NCBI GenBank assembly: GCA_017510605.1
Contig: JAFWMQ010000012.1
Span: 62,001-126,000 of the forward strand
DNA: 64,000 nucleotides
DNA from: Clostridiales bacterium
GTDB taxonomy: Bacteria > Bacillota > Clostridia > Saccharofermentanales > Saccharofermentanaceae
Direction of reading: 5' to 3'
The translations under genes and the position numbers were made by a program. Numbering within the stretch: the stretch's first letter is position 1; every line of letters starts with the position of its first letter. The notes under the pieces are model-generated. The model had not been told where the DNA came from. It made no database searches and saw nothing but the letters and a program-made list of their open reading frames with translations. Positions 48,752 through 57,714 of the stretch are shown here, piece after piece.

Positions 48752-50650
48752 TTAATCATTCCTGTGCGCTTCGCGCTTCATGTCATACATCGCTTCGTCA
48801 GCCATACGGAAATACTTCTCATATTCGAGAGTGTTCTCCGGATCGATAATAACATAACCTACACTGACACCAAGCCTGAACGGCATATTGAGTTCCTCGG
48901 AAACAGATAATGACTTCTCAATCAGATCTTCCTTAATCGTCTGAACATCCACAGGCACATCGAAGTTGCCGATAATTACATATTCATCTCCGCCGTAGCG
49001 AACTGCCTTCCAGCTCATGGGAACAGTATTCTTGATGACATTAGCAACTGTCTTTATCGCCATGTCTCCTATGAGGTGTCCGTGCTTGTCGTTGATCTCT
49101 TTCATCTTGTTGATGTCGGCAACCATTATTACCGACTTTTTCTTTGAAGCCCTTAATTCATCGAGATAAGGGATAACGATCTTCTCATATCCCATTCTGT
49201 TATACAGACCCGTGAGTTCATCCCTGACAGAGATGTCGGCCAATACCTTGTTAAGATTTTCGAGTCTTATATTCTGATGTGCTCTCTCTAAACCGTATGC
49301 GATATGCCTTATCAGGGAATTCAAATAGAAGTCCTTGATTATCTTGTGATTATTCCTGCACACAAAATAACCGAAACATTCCGCACCCATGTGGAGAGGC
49401 ACGATAATGTAGACGGACGATCCGTCTGAATTCATGTCATAGAAGGGTGCGAGATCACTAATGGATATCTTCAGTCTCGGAATGGTTACACCGTCCTTCA
49501 TGCCGTAGATTACTTCGAGTTTTTCGCTGTAACCGGAGGTCTTGCAGAATGCCTCGCCTTCCAATGAATCCACGAAATCCTGATCCAGGCAGATGTAGAA
49601 CTCGTCTCCTTCATAGATGTGGTTTTCTTCCCATGTCTTTTTGTATGAATCGTGAATATCATCGGTGTTTTTCACATGGGCAACAGCATCGTCCAGAACG
49701 ATAAGGTGCCAGTCGAAAATCGTTCTCTCAACAGGGATAAGGAATGCTCTTTTCCTCGCGTCCCTCTGCAGTTTCAGTCCGTCGTTCCCGAGTGAACAGC
49801 CGCAGCTCTCACCGGGATCGAATTTTGAATCGTAGACCTTGTCACCAAAATCCGGCTCTCCGTTAATGAGGCCGATCAGGCTGTCCGTTGCCTGATAGCT
49901 TCTCTCATCCCATCCTCTGTCGACCGATGTGAGGACCGGCGCGAAATGATTGCCGCTCATGAGATTGTCATATCCTGTTACCTTTACGTCACCCGGAACA
50001 TCTATGCCTGCTTTCTCTAGAACCGTGCACACGGCCAGGGCCATGTTGTCGTTGGCACAGACAAATACATCAGGGAGTTTATTCATTCCCGCAATTACGG
50101 CAGGGAACTTATCTTCGACGATCGCATAACTCCAGTAACCATTGAAGGATCTGGAAGGATCGAACCGGAGGCCGTGCTTCTCCATGACTTCAACCAGAAT
50201 ATCATGTCTTGCGATGCTGTCGTCATTATTTTCGGGGCCGCTTATCCAGAATATGTCTTTGCAGTTATGGACTGTGATGAGGTGCTCCATGAGTTCTCTC
50301 ATGCCGTTCGTATTCTCGGTCCTTATGCAGTTGATGCCCTCCAGTTCATACTCAAGGCAGACCGCAGGGACCTTTGCCTTCAGGATCTTCTCGCGCAAAA
50401 TCTCATTCTCGCCTGCATTATTTAACGTGTTGCCGAGCAGGAGCACACCGTCGAAATCCTCGAATCTGGGGAGATTTAATATATTGAGTTCTCCGGTTAA
50501 TTCATCCGGTGACTTATCGTAAGATGTGTAATCCAGAAATATGAATACATCGATGTTATCTTCGGCCGCACGCCTTCTGATACCTTCGATTGCAAAGTCG
50601 AGATAGTCGTCATTCCAGCCGTTTGTGAATATGGCTATTTTCTTCTTCAT
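48752..50650 (-). CDS. Diguanylate cyclase with cytosolic LacI-like sensor (GGDEY variant)
   Basis: A 632-residue protein with the same plan as 10101-12020: a LacI-type ligand domain without helix-turn-helix (IAIFTNGWNDDYLDFAIEGI, VFVCANDNMALAV, VKVTGYDNL), ending GESCGCS; a PAS/GAF-like region; and a GGDEF domain reading RYGGDEY. The final F to Y change is conservative. The I-site is absent (PMSW). GGAGGC is the ribosome site. An esterase gene follows directly, suggesting the sensed ligand could be a sugar. That link is inference. Confidence 0.85.
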   Translation of the reverse strand: MKKKIAIFTNGWNDDYLDFAIEGIRRRAAEDNIDVFIFLDYTSYDKSPDELTGELNILNLPRFEDFDGVLLLGNTLNNAGENEILREKILKAKVPAVCLEYELEGINCIRTENTNGMRELMEHLITVHNCKDIFWISGPENNDDSIARHDILVEVMEKHGLRFDPSRSFNGYWSYAIVEDKFPAVIAGMNKLPDVFVCANDNMALAVCTVLEKAGIDVPGDVKVTGYDNLMSGNHFAPVLTSVDRGWDERSYQATDSLIGLINGEPDFGDKVYDSKFDPGESCGCSLGNDGLKLQRDARKRAFLIPVERTIFDWHLIVLDDAVAHVKNTDDIHDSYKKTWEENHIYEGDEFYICLDQDFVDSLEGEAFCKTSGYSEKLEVIYGMKDGVTIPRLKISISDLAPFYDMNSDGSSVYIIVPLHMGAECFGYFVCRNNHKIIKDFYLNSLIRHIAYGLERAHQNIRLENLNKVLADISVRDELTGLYNRMGYEKIVIPYLDELRASKKKSVIMVADINKMKEINDKHGHLIGDMAIKTVANVIKNTVPMSWKAVRYGGDEYVIIGNFDVPVDVQTIKEDLIEKSLSVSEELNMPFRLGVSVGYVIIDPENTLEYEKYFRMADEAMYDMKREAHRND

Positions 50651-50947
50651 TGATGCCTCCGGTTCAGTAGTGAATTAAGCCGAATTCCACACACATTTTC
50701 AGATATTAGTATTATCCTACCATTCCGTGTTTATTATTTTGTAAAGCATCGGAAAATATTCAATTGCAAATATGTTTTTTCACCAATAATCTTGTTATTC
50801 ATGAGGAATGGTGGGTTTTATATTTATTTACACTGAGAAAACATAATGGAAATCTTGAGTTGATATCATAATCCTATATCAGGGTTGTGATATTGTTATA
50901 TTTGCTGTTCAGTCAAAGATAATATGGCGTTAAGTATTACTCCCAAA
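50651..50947. other. AT-rich intergenic region without a gene
   Basis: About 300 bases of AT-rich DNA between the divergent cyclase and zinc-ribbon genes. GATAAT near 50920 could be a -10 for the rightward gene. Nothing else convincing. Confidence 0.4.
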
Positions 50948-50976
50948 GGATAAATAAATAGTTTATTTGCCTATCC
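50948..50976 (+). promoter_or_regulatory. Hairpin in the leader of the modular zinc-ribbon surface protein
   Basis: GGATA/TATCC and AATAAA/TTTATT form a two-part stem around TAG, ending seven bases before the ribosome site AGGAGGTG (50983-50990). It could stabilise the message or modulate initiation. Confidence 0.35.
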
Positions 50977-50995
50977 GAAAACAGGAGGTGGCCAT

Positions 50996-52921
50996 ATGAT
51001 AGTTGAAATGATGTGTCCAAATTGCAGATCGATGATGCAGTTTGATGATTCAAGAGCGTTCGGGTATTGTCCCCATTGCGGATGCAGGGTTACTCGTGGT
51101 TTTGAAAATGTGCAGAATCAGGTAAATCAACCCAATGTTTTCATTTCATATAATTCGAGCAATCCTGCTGTCGGAATGGTAACGAGGATCGTTTCATCCG
51201 GTGTAAAGAACACATATGTTAACGGTCAGACATTGTCTTTCCATTTAGCACCCGGTCCCCAAACTATCGTGCTGAAGATTGGAAGAAAGAACTATGGCAG
51301 GAGTATAGTTGTTCCTTCGGATAATACTCCGGTAAGGATTTATGCTTCATATAACGGAAGAGCACACATTGATATTGATCAGCCGTCGGTTTATTCACCC
51401 CAGGCAGTAAACATAAATCCGGCAAAAACATCTAATCCGGTTACTACCAAAACAAGAAGCAAAGCATCTGTTTATGTTCCGTTAGCTATTGCCGCTACGA
51501 TCATGATGATGTTTGTGGGAACACTATACAAAAAAGAGGGCCAAACCAGTGCTTTATCTGCCAGTGTCGGCGAATTCGGTAAGACTAAATTGTGTCATAC
51601 AGTCGATGTAACGGGCATGGCATTGTCTGATGCTATGTTTACGTTGGAAGATGCAGGTTTTACCAACTTGCGTGGAGAGCCGTATGACGATATCAAAGAC
51701 AAGGATGATTGGATAGTAACCGCTCAAAGTGCAGCACCGGGTTCAACCATTAAGAGCAGCGATCTCATTCAGCTTGACTGCACAGAATTCGATGATTATG
51801 TCGATACCGTATATACCGGTAAAAATATTATTTATATTCAGAAATTAGCTGACAAAAGCGGATTCGATATTAAGTATCAGGATTCTTCCGCTAATGAATT
51901 AGATCTGTCTTCGCTGAATGATGATGTAAAGAAAAACGTAATAGCCTCTTCTGCATGTCAGTATAATGAAACTTCGAAAACGGCTGTGGTTACTGTTGCA
52001 TATACCGGAGAAGACCAGGACGTTGTTTTGCCTATTATATCTGGGGACGCTAATGCTATAGAACCAACAGTGACAGTGCCGACTGAGACTCCAACACCAA
52101 CTCCGATACCGACAACAACATCAACCCCGTCGCCTACTCCGATACCGAAGAACAAGGTTACTAAGATAACATTAAATACTGATGACGTAATTGAATTCCA
52201 TAAAGGCGAAGGAGTTTATTCGGGCACAGCTACTGTTACAAAGAAGTATCCTTACAGATATATTGATACAAATGTTGTCTTTGTAAGTGAGAATCCCAAG
52301 GTTGCGACAATTAAATCCTTATCTCAGAAAGTGGATTCTGAGATGCAGTTTGATATCAGTCCTGTAGATGTTGGTGAAACATATGTCTATGCAAAGACTT
52401 CCGATGGTTATATTTCTTCAAGCCGCATTAAGGTAGTTGTAAAGCCTCCTATCATGGCAGAGTCAATTGAATTAAATGAGGATGAAGTTGAACTTTACGT
52501 TGGCGATTATCATTATCTCAAAGCTGAAAACTTACCTGAGAACACAGCAAATAAAAGAGCGACCTGGACTTCCAGTGATACATCAGTTGTTACTGTAACC
52601 AGTACAGGTACGCTCAAAGCAATAAGCTGCGGTGAAGCGGTGATCACAGCTAAAACCGTAAATGGCTTAACTGCATCATGTTATGTCACGGTAGTAATGG
52701 AAGCTCCCGAAGAAGAGGATTACTACTATTATGATAGTGGATCATATTATGATGATTACTATGAAGAAGACTATGATACGGAATATGTTTGGCTTTCTGC
52801 AACAGGTTCAAAATATCACAGCAAACCTAATTGTGGATCCATGAATCCTGATAAAGCATATCAAGTTACATTAGAATATGCGCAAGAACATGGAATTGAG
52901 CCTTGTAAAAAATGTCATTAG
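50996..52921 (+). CDS. Modular surface protein: zinc ribbon, membrane helix, PASTA-like, Ig-like and C-terminal Cys-rich module
   Basis: A 641-residue protein. The cytosolic zinc ribbon uses C7, C10, C25 and C28. A beta domain (45-130) and a membrane helix (about 160-180) follow. Outside are a PASTA-like domain (HTVDVTGMALSDAMFTLEDA, about 198-262), a Thr/Pro-rich linker (PTPTPIPTTTSTPSPTPIP), two bacterial Ig-like (BIG2-type) domains (about 390-480 and 485-570), a Tyr/Asp-rich stretch and a terminal module (YHSKPNCGSM...GIEPCKKC) also found at the ends of other Firmicutes secreted proteins. PASTA domains bind murein. The protein links cytosolic zinc binding to wall contact. Confidence 0.75.
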   Translation: MIVEMMCPNCRSMMQFDDSRAFGYCPHCGCRVTRGFENVQNQVNQPNVFISYNSSNPAVGMVTRIVSSGVKNTYVNGQTLSFHLAPGPQTIVLKIGRKNYGRSIVVPSDNTPVRIYASYNGRAHIDIDQPSVYSPQAVNINPAKTSNPVTTKTRSKASVYVPLAIAATIMMMFVGTLYKKEGQTSALSASVGEFGKTKLCHTVDVTGMALSDAMFTLEDAGFTNLRGEPYDDIKDKDDWIVTAQSAAPGSTIKSSDLIQLDCTEFDDYVDTVYTGKNIIYIQKLADKSGFDIKYQDSSANELDLSSLNDDVKKNVIASSACQYNETSKTAVVTVAYTGEDQDVVLPIISGDANAIEPTVTVPTETPTPTPIPTTTSTPSPTPIPKNKVTKITLNTDDVIEFHKGEGVYSGTATVTKKYPYRYIDTNVVFVSENPKVATIKSLSQKVDSEMQFDISPVDVGETYVYAKTSDGYISSSRIKVVVKPPIMAESIELNEDEVELYVGDYHYLKAENLPENTANKRATWTSSDTSVVTVTSTGTLKAISCGEAVITAKTVNGLTASCYVTVVMEAPEEEDYYYYDSGSYYDDYYEEDYDTEYVWLSATGSKYHSKPNCGSMNPDKAYQVTLEYAQEHGIEPCKKCH

Positions 52922-52940
52922 CATTGAAATGAACATAGAG

Positions 52941-52967
52941 TTAGGGGGAGTTTTTTGCTCCTCCTAA
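52941..52967 (+). terminator. Hairpin after the modular surface protein gene
   Basis: TTAGGGGGAG pairs with CTCCTCCTAA (one G-T pair) around TTTTTTG. The T-run is in the loop, so termination is plausible but not certain. Confidence 0.45.
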
Positions 52968-53067
52968 TTAGCCACCTCTCATTTTGTTTCTGGTGGAGAA
53001 TTAATAATTTTGGATTATACAGGTGATGTCTTACAACGGCATCGAAAAAACGAGAACACCCGGTAAA

Positions 53068-53111
53068 TTGGCAACGTGGTTCCATATCGTATAATAGTAA
53101 TATCGTATAAT
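53068..53111 (+). promoter_or_regulatory. Promoter with tandemly duplicated -10 element
   Basis: TTGGCA (53068-53073), 16 bases, then TATAAT (53090-53095). The 16-base unit ATATCGTATAATAGTA is repeated exactly at 53084-53099 and 53100-53115, giving a second TATAAT at 53106-53111. ATG 53151 follows with GGGGATGG as ribosome site. Confidence 0.6.
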
Positions 53112-53150
53112 AGTATGTAAGATAATCAGTATAGGGGATGGTGAATTCAA

Positions 53151-53528
53151 ATGACAGATATAAATGCAATCTACAAAAGCGTTCTAGAGGCTGATAGAGC
53201 TGCAGTAGTCATATGTGACCTTGAACATACCATTATTTATATGAACCCGGCAGCAATTGAACGCTATGTGAAATGGGGTGGAAAGGATCTAATGGGGAAG
53301 AGCCTGTTGAATTGCCATAATGAGAAGTCCCGTGAAATGATCCTGAAAATACTGGAATGGTTTAAGGCATCTAAAGACAATAATATTGTTTATACTTTTT
53401 TTAATGAGAAAGAAAACAAAGATGTATATATGGTTGCTCTCAGAAATGAAGAAGGGAATCTGATCGGGTATTATGAGAAACATGAGTATCGCAACCGTGA
53501 GACAATGAAAATGTACGATATTTCTTAA
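53151..53528 (+). CDS. Stand-alone PAS domain protein
   Basis: A 125-residue cytosolic PAS domain. DRAAVVICDLEHTIIYMNPAA is the first PAS motif; GKSLLNCHN has the cysteine-histidine pair seen in a subgroup related to the C-terminal PAS of DUF438 proteins. GNLIGYYEKHEY ends the fold. There is no output domain, so it must act through a partner. The promoter carries two -10 boxes. Ligand (heme, flavin or small molecule) is unknown. Confidence 0.75.
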   Translation: MTDINAIYKSVLEADRAAVVICDLEHTIIYMNPAAIERYVKWGGKDLMGKSLLNCHNEKSREMILKILEWFKASKDNNIVYTFFNEKENKDVYMVALRNEEGNLIGYYEKHEYRNRETMKMYDIS

Positions 53529-53575
53529 TATCAACAGGATAGTTGGAGCAGAAAAAGTCAGTTAACGGGGATAAT

Positions 53576-53970
53576 ATGTACAATCAGAAGAATTGCGAAG
53601 AGATATATTTGTCAGACACTTGTGATGTCTATTACCTGAGCGAAAAGAATCTGGTGCTCGTTCATTGGAAGAAGTACTGTGAGCTGGAAACCTATAGGAC
53701 GCCCTTAATCATGCACTACGGGTAATAAGAGAACACAAGGGCTGTAATTACGTAGCGGATACCAGAGACGGTTTTGAAGATAATCCGCTTGATACAAAAT
53801 GGGTGGCTGATTATTTCATGCCGCAGGTCAAAGAATACGGATGCAGGATAATCTACTTCATAATTGATAAAGACAATACACTTAAAGATGAACTTGAGGG
53901 TCAGGAGAGGGATTCGTCGTCACTGCTGGAATTCAGATACATATATGATCTTGATGATATAATCTCTTAG
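53576..53970 (+). pseudogene. Frameshifted gene of a small STAS-like/unknown protein
   Basis: ATG 53576 opens a frame reading MYNQKNCEEIYLSDTCDVYY that ends at 53725. A second frame continues the protein in the +2/+1 register: ALNHALRVIREHKGCNYVAD, then PLDTKWVADYFMPQVKEYGC, stopping at 53968. Joined, they give one protein of about 131 residues. YVADTRDGF and GCRIIYFIID resemble SpoIIAA/STAS-like stand-alone proteins. The shift lies around 53695-53705. Either a real frameshift mutation or a sequencing error. Confidence 0.6.
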
Positions 53971-54152
53971 AAGTAAAGAAGATCGGCAGTAATCACGTCT
54001 ATGAAAAAGATATTAAATATGATGTTGTTAAAAGAAGCAAAGGCTAAATGAAATACGGAATTATAGACTATGACGTCATTGGCACGGGCGATATCAGGAG
54101 ATTCATCCATGATTTTGTCAGGAAAGACAGAATCATAATGAAGGAGATCTGA
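53967..54152 (+). pseudogene. Short degenerate coding remnant
   Basis: One frame reads VKKIGSNHVYEKDIKYDVVK, meets TAA at 54045, then MKYGIIDYDVIGTGDIRRFI and onward to TGA 54150. The single stop in an otherwise continuous frame suggests a decayed gene end. No family recognised. Confidence 0.35.
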
Positions 54153-54153
54153 C

Positions 54154-55482
54154 ATGAATTTGCGCAAATCTTTTGTGAGCATGGCTGCAATCTTGATGGC
54201 AGGATTATTGCCATTTTCGGCATTTCAAAAAACTGCCTGCGCAGGATCAGACATAAATGACAAATCCGACAAAGCGATCAGGAGAGGAACGGCCCATATC
54301 TCGGGCGCGATGGAAAGCAATATTTATTTCGGAAACTACTGGCAGTCCGTTAAGAGTGAAGATGCGACAGAAAGCAACAAGGAGCCCGTCAAGTGGAGAG
54401 TTCTCGCAAACGACGGCAACCTTTTCGTCGTATCAGATCAGAACCTTGATTGCGTTGTATATAATTCATCAGCTGAAACAGTTACCTGGGAAGAATGCTC
54501 CTTGAGAAAGTGGCTCAACAGTAAATTCCTTGATAATGCCTTCAATGCGCAGGAGCAGGGCGCTGTCCTTGAATCCCTCGTCATAAACGAGGACGGCGCG
54601 AAGGGCTCTGAAGCAGGTGCCGATACCAATGACAAGGTTTATCTGTTATCCGTTTATGAAGTGATCGATCCGGATCTTGGATTCCCCACTGACTGGAAGG
54701 ACAAGGGCGGCACGCGAGTTGCGCTTAACACCGAATACACCAAGAGCAAGCGTGCCATGACGGGATCCGACATGTCAGGCGCGTGGTGGCTCAGGACACC
54801 CGGCGACGCCAATAATGCGGCGAACGTTTTTAATGCCGGCAACGTTTTCGTAAGAGGCGGCAACGTTAACAACTTTATTTTCGCAGTGCGTCCCGCGATG
54901 AATATCGATGCTTCAAAAGTTCTTTTCACATCGCCTGCCGAGGGCGGCAAAACTTCAGGCGTGCCCGGCGCAGACGCAATGAAAGAAGTCGGTTCTTATA
55001 CCGGAAGTGATTGGAAGCTTACTATAAAAGACGATACCAGACCTGTTTTCGAAGCTTCAGTTTCAGGCTCGAAAACGATTCTCAAAGACGGCGCGGTAAA
55101 GCTCCAATACACAGGTGCTGCGACAGGAGCGAATGAATATATCTCGGTGATGATCGAAGATGCTGAAGGCACCATTCTTTACTACGGAAATATCGTCGAC
55201 AATACCTCTGCTGACGCAGCAGATTCAGGCAAAGCGCTGCTTAATGTTCCGGCAGATCTGACACCCGGAAACTACACGGTCAAGGTCTTTTCCGAACAGT
55301 GTAACGGCGACTTTAAAACGGATCTGGCAGGCAACATCGTGACGCTCGACATCACCATTTCGAAGTATAAGACAGCTGACAGGAATCTCTGCATCGGAAT
55401 CGGCGCTGCAGTTGTTGCAGCAGCTTGCGTTGTTGTATTTTCCGCTGTCAGGAAAAAGAAACAGGTACAGGAAAGTTTATGA
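54154..55482 (+). CDS. DUF6273-type surface protein with signal peptide and C-terminal anchor
   Basis: A 442-residue protein. Residues 1-31 are a signal peptide. Residues 55-270 contain the DUF6273 signature (YWQSVKSEDATESNKEPVKW, WEECSLRKWLNSKFLDNAF and WWLRTPG). A beta domain (300-405) follows, then a membrane helix and a basic tail (VRKKKQ). AAGGAGATC is the ribosome site. The proteins sit in the envelope of many gut Clostridia; the function is unknown. The DNA looks richer in G and C than the flanking remnants. Confidence 0.75.
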   Translation: MNLRKSFVSMAAILMAGLLPFSAFQKTACAGSDINDKSDKAIRRGTAHISGAMESNIYFGNYWQSVKSEDATESNKEPVKWRVLANDGNLFVVSDQNLDCVVYNSSAETVTWEECSLRKWLNSKFLDNAFNAQEQGAVLESLVINEDGAKGSEAGADTNDKVYLLSVYEVIDPDLGFPTDWKDKGGTRVALNTEYTKSKRAMTGSDMSGAWWLRTPGDANNAANVFNAGNVFVRGGNVNNFIFAVRPAMNIDASKVLFTSPAEGGKTSGVPGADAMKEVGSYTGSDWKLTIKDDTRPVFEASVSGSKTILKDGAVKLQYTGAATGANEYISVMIEDAEGTILYYGNIVDNTSADAADSGKALLNVPADLTPGNYTVKVFSEQCNGDFKTDLAGNIVTLDITISKYKTADRNLCIGIGAAVVAAACVVVFSAVRKKKQVQESL

Positions 55483-55568
55483 CTAAGGAATGTAAAAAAC
55501 TGGGCAAAATGTCTTTGACAGGTTTACTTCTCTCATTTATATCTCCGTTGTATCTTGCTTTTCCATGA
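55479..55568 (+). CDS. Possible 29-residue membrane miniprotein coupled to the surface protein
   Basis: ATG 55479 overlaps the previous stop codon (ATGA), and 29 codons follow: MTKECKKLGKMSLTGLLLSF ending SPLYLAFP. The hydrophobic half could span a membrane. The overlap suggests reinitiation, but there is no independent ribosome site, so it may equally be a remnant. Confidence 0.3.
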   Translation: MTKECKKLGKMSLTGLLLSFISPLYLAFP

Positions 55569-55619
55569 AAGTCCGCCTTCTCCTCCACCGGGATATTAAC
55601 GAAGAGTCATTTAAACGCA

Positions 55620-55628
55620 TGTTATAAT
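55620..55628 (+). promoter_or_regulatory. Extended -10 promoter at 55.6 kb
   Basis: TG-T-TATAAT gives a start near 55635 and a 33-base leader holding the ribosome site GGAGAGG. Confidence 0.5.
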
Positions 55629-55667
55629 TCTCTTACCTGAATTGTAATCCCTGTGGAGAGGATTTTG

Positions 55668-56993
55668 ATGAACAGCGAAAAGAGAGTAAAACCAAAGATC
55701 TCGTTTTGGACAGTTCTGTATTTCGTTCTGGTTGTATTGTTAATAATCGGAATTAACATTTTCATGTTCGTTCGCGGACGGCTGAATGAAAAAGAGTTCA
55801 GAGAGAGGACTACCATCAGTCCGCACCGCTATAATCCGTTTATTTTAGATGATATGGACTCGTGGCCCGAGAAAGTAGACGTAGTCTATAACGGGACTAT
55901 CTCAGAGATGTACGGTATGTCTTCAGACGGGGACAAGATCAGCATTTCGGATATCAGGCCTGAGCAGATCGGCAGCGAATATGTCTCAGGCTGGCTTAAA
56001 ATCTCAGGTTCAGATGGAACTGCCTGGTATTACGTAGATAATAAGACTGTCTTTACGGTCGAGAACGGTGGAAATAAAATAGTTGTTCTTAAACCGGGAG
56101 ATGAGATTTCTTTTGAATACGCCCTGTACGATGATAGTAATATTTTAATCCTTGGCTTTATCGAAGCCTGTGATAGTTCATTGGAAGATGATTGTGAGAG
56201 TTGGCTTTATCCTGTCACGATTGAAGAAATCGGATATTATGCGTTGCGGGATCTTCTTCCGCTCATGTTCTTCGTCTGCCTATATTTTATAGTGAGACTT
56301 GAAAAATCCGGAAAAAAGAAACGGGCCTTGATACCATTGATAATTGCATGTGTATGTTTGCTTTTCGCAATTTTATTAATTCTCTTAAACTCATACCTTT
56401 CCAAGGCTAAAGCAGCTGCTCCGGTCATATATTTATATCCGGAAGCAGAAACAGAGGTTGGTGTCAGGCTTGTTTTGAACGGAGAACTGACCACGTCGTA
56501 TCCTGTTTATGATTCTGAGAACGGATGGATCGTTACCGCATATCCTGACGGAACACTTATTGATAAGAATGGAAGAACGTATCCTTTCCTTTTTTGGGAG
56601 GGTGAAGTGTCAATAAATCCGGATCTTAGCTCAGGTTTCTGTGTTAAGGGAGAGAATACTGCCGTTTTCCTTGAAAAGTCACTTAAGCAGTTGGGTCTGA
56701 CTGATACAGAAGCTGATGCTTTCATTATGTATTGGCTGCCACAGATGGAAGGAAACAGATATAATGTTATTTCATTCCAGACGGTGACCTATGAAGATGC
56801 TGTTTCCCATAATATTGTTCCCGAACCCGATACGATTATTATGGTAAATATGCTCTGGTATCCTTCCAACACTCCTGTCAGCATAGAGCCTCAAGATTTT
56901 ACGGGTATCAACCCTTCCGAAAGAAAGGGTTTTACTGTTGTGGAGTGGGGTGGTGAAAAGTATAGGAAGTATTTTTTGGTAAGCATCATATAG
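55668..56993 (+). CDS. Membrane protein with 'PVIYLYPE' extracellular domain
   Basis: A 441-residue protein. A helix lies near 16-40. A first extracellular domain (60-185) and two helices (about 195-215 and 225-245) follow. The C-terminal domain begins APVIYLYPEAETEVGVRLVL and has DGTLIDKNGRTYPFLFWEGE. The latter is a widespread conserved domain of unknown function in bacteria (KPVIYLYPE...YLYWEG pattern). The start at 55668 is chosen for GGAGAGG six bases upstream. Function unknown. Confidence 0.7.
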   Translation: MNSEKRVKPKISFWTVLYFVLVVLLIIGINIFMFVRGRLNEKEFRERTTISPHRYNPFILDDMDSWPEKVDVVYNGTISEMYGMSSDGDKISISDIRPEQIGSEYVSGWLKISGSDGTAWYYVDNKTVFTVENGGNKIVVLKPGDEISFEYALYDDSNILILGFIEACDSSLEDDCESWLYPVTIEEIGYYALRDLLPLMFFVCLYFIVRLEKSGKKKRALIPLIIACVCLLFAILLILLNSYLSKAKAAAPVIYLYPEAETEVGVRLVLNGELTTSYPVYDSENGWIVTAYPDGTLIDKNGRTYPFLFWEGEVSINPDLSSGFCVKGENTAVFLEKSLKQLGLTDTEADAFIMYWLPQMEGNRYNVISFQTVTYEDAVSHNIVPEPDTIIMVNMLWYPSNTPVSIEPQDFTGINPSERKGFTVVEWGGEKYRKYFLVSII

Positions 56994-57197
56994 TTATTGT
57001 TGCTACTATATTTATAAAAAAAGAGACTTGGAAATCTGGCAGTATAAAAAAATCAGCAGATAGTACAATTAAAAGGTAATCCAATCAGTAATGTGGGACT
57101 ATTTCGTTGATTAAGTAACAGTCTGCCGCCGAAGTGTTGTCAATGGAATAACTGGTTTGGTATTCATTGTACTAACCCACGGAGCAATCCGGCTTGA

Positions 57198-57596
57198 TTA
57201 ATACCATGGCGGCATAAGAATGCTCATGGCAATCACTGCCACGATAACTATGCATACACATATAAGGTTGATAACAGCCCATTTGCTTTTACGATTGATA
57301 ACTATTGCGATGATCGCAGGAATAAGCATAAAACAAAAAAGGAAAAACATTACGAATCCCATATTGACTGCTTTATCCGCTTCAACGCCGACAGCATATA
57401 GAATGGCCCAGAAACAGCACGATAAAACCACCCATGCGGCCGATACTCCGCAAAGTACCATTGATCCTACCTGTTTAGGCTTGGACACTTCGTTTTTTTC
57501 TTTTTCCGGGTCTCTTATATATTCTTGATAATACTGGTTATACGGATTGTCCGGGAAATTGTTTTTATCCGGAAATATATCTTTGTTCTGTTCCAT
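57198..57596 (-). CDS. Small membrane protein with Asn/Tyr-rich N-terminus
   Basis: A 132-residue protein. Residues 1-45 are hydrophilic and rich in Asn, Pro, Tyr (DNPYNQYYQEYIRDPEKEKN). Three helices follow (about 45-70, 78-98, 105-128). A similar plan is seen in the first half of the 61202 protein. GAGGACA is the ribosome site; the minus strand has TATAAT about 35 bases further upstream. Function unknown. Confidence 0.6.
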   Translation of the reverse strand: MEQNKDIFPDKNNFPDNPYNQYYQEYIRDPEKEKNEVSKPKQVGSMVLCGVSAAWVVLSCCFWAILYAVGVEADKAVNMGFVMFFLFCFMLIPAIIAIVINRKSKWAVINLICVCIVIVAVIAMSILMPPWY

Positions 57597-57677
57597 TCTG
57601 CTTGTCCTCTTATATGCTCTTATTCCATTATCATTATACAATGTTCTTGCAATCGTATGTCATTAAGCATGCAAATT

Positions 57678-57686
57678 TGATAAAAT
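57678..57686 (+). promoter_or_regulatory. Extended -10-like TGATAAAAT before the 57.7 kb zinc-ribbon gene
   Basis: TG-A-TAAAAT leads to a start near 57693, a 22-base leader and the ribosome site AGAGGATAGGG. Confidence 0.4.
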
Positions 57687-57714
57687 ATCCTTTAGATTAG
57701 TAGAGGATAGGGAT

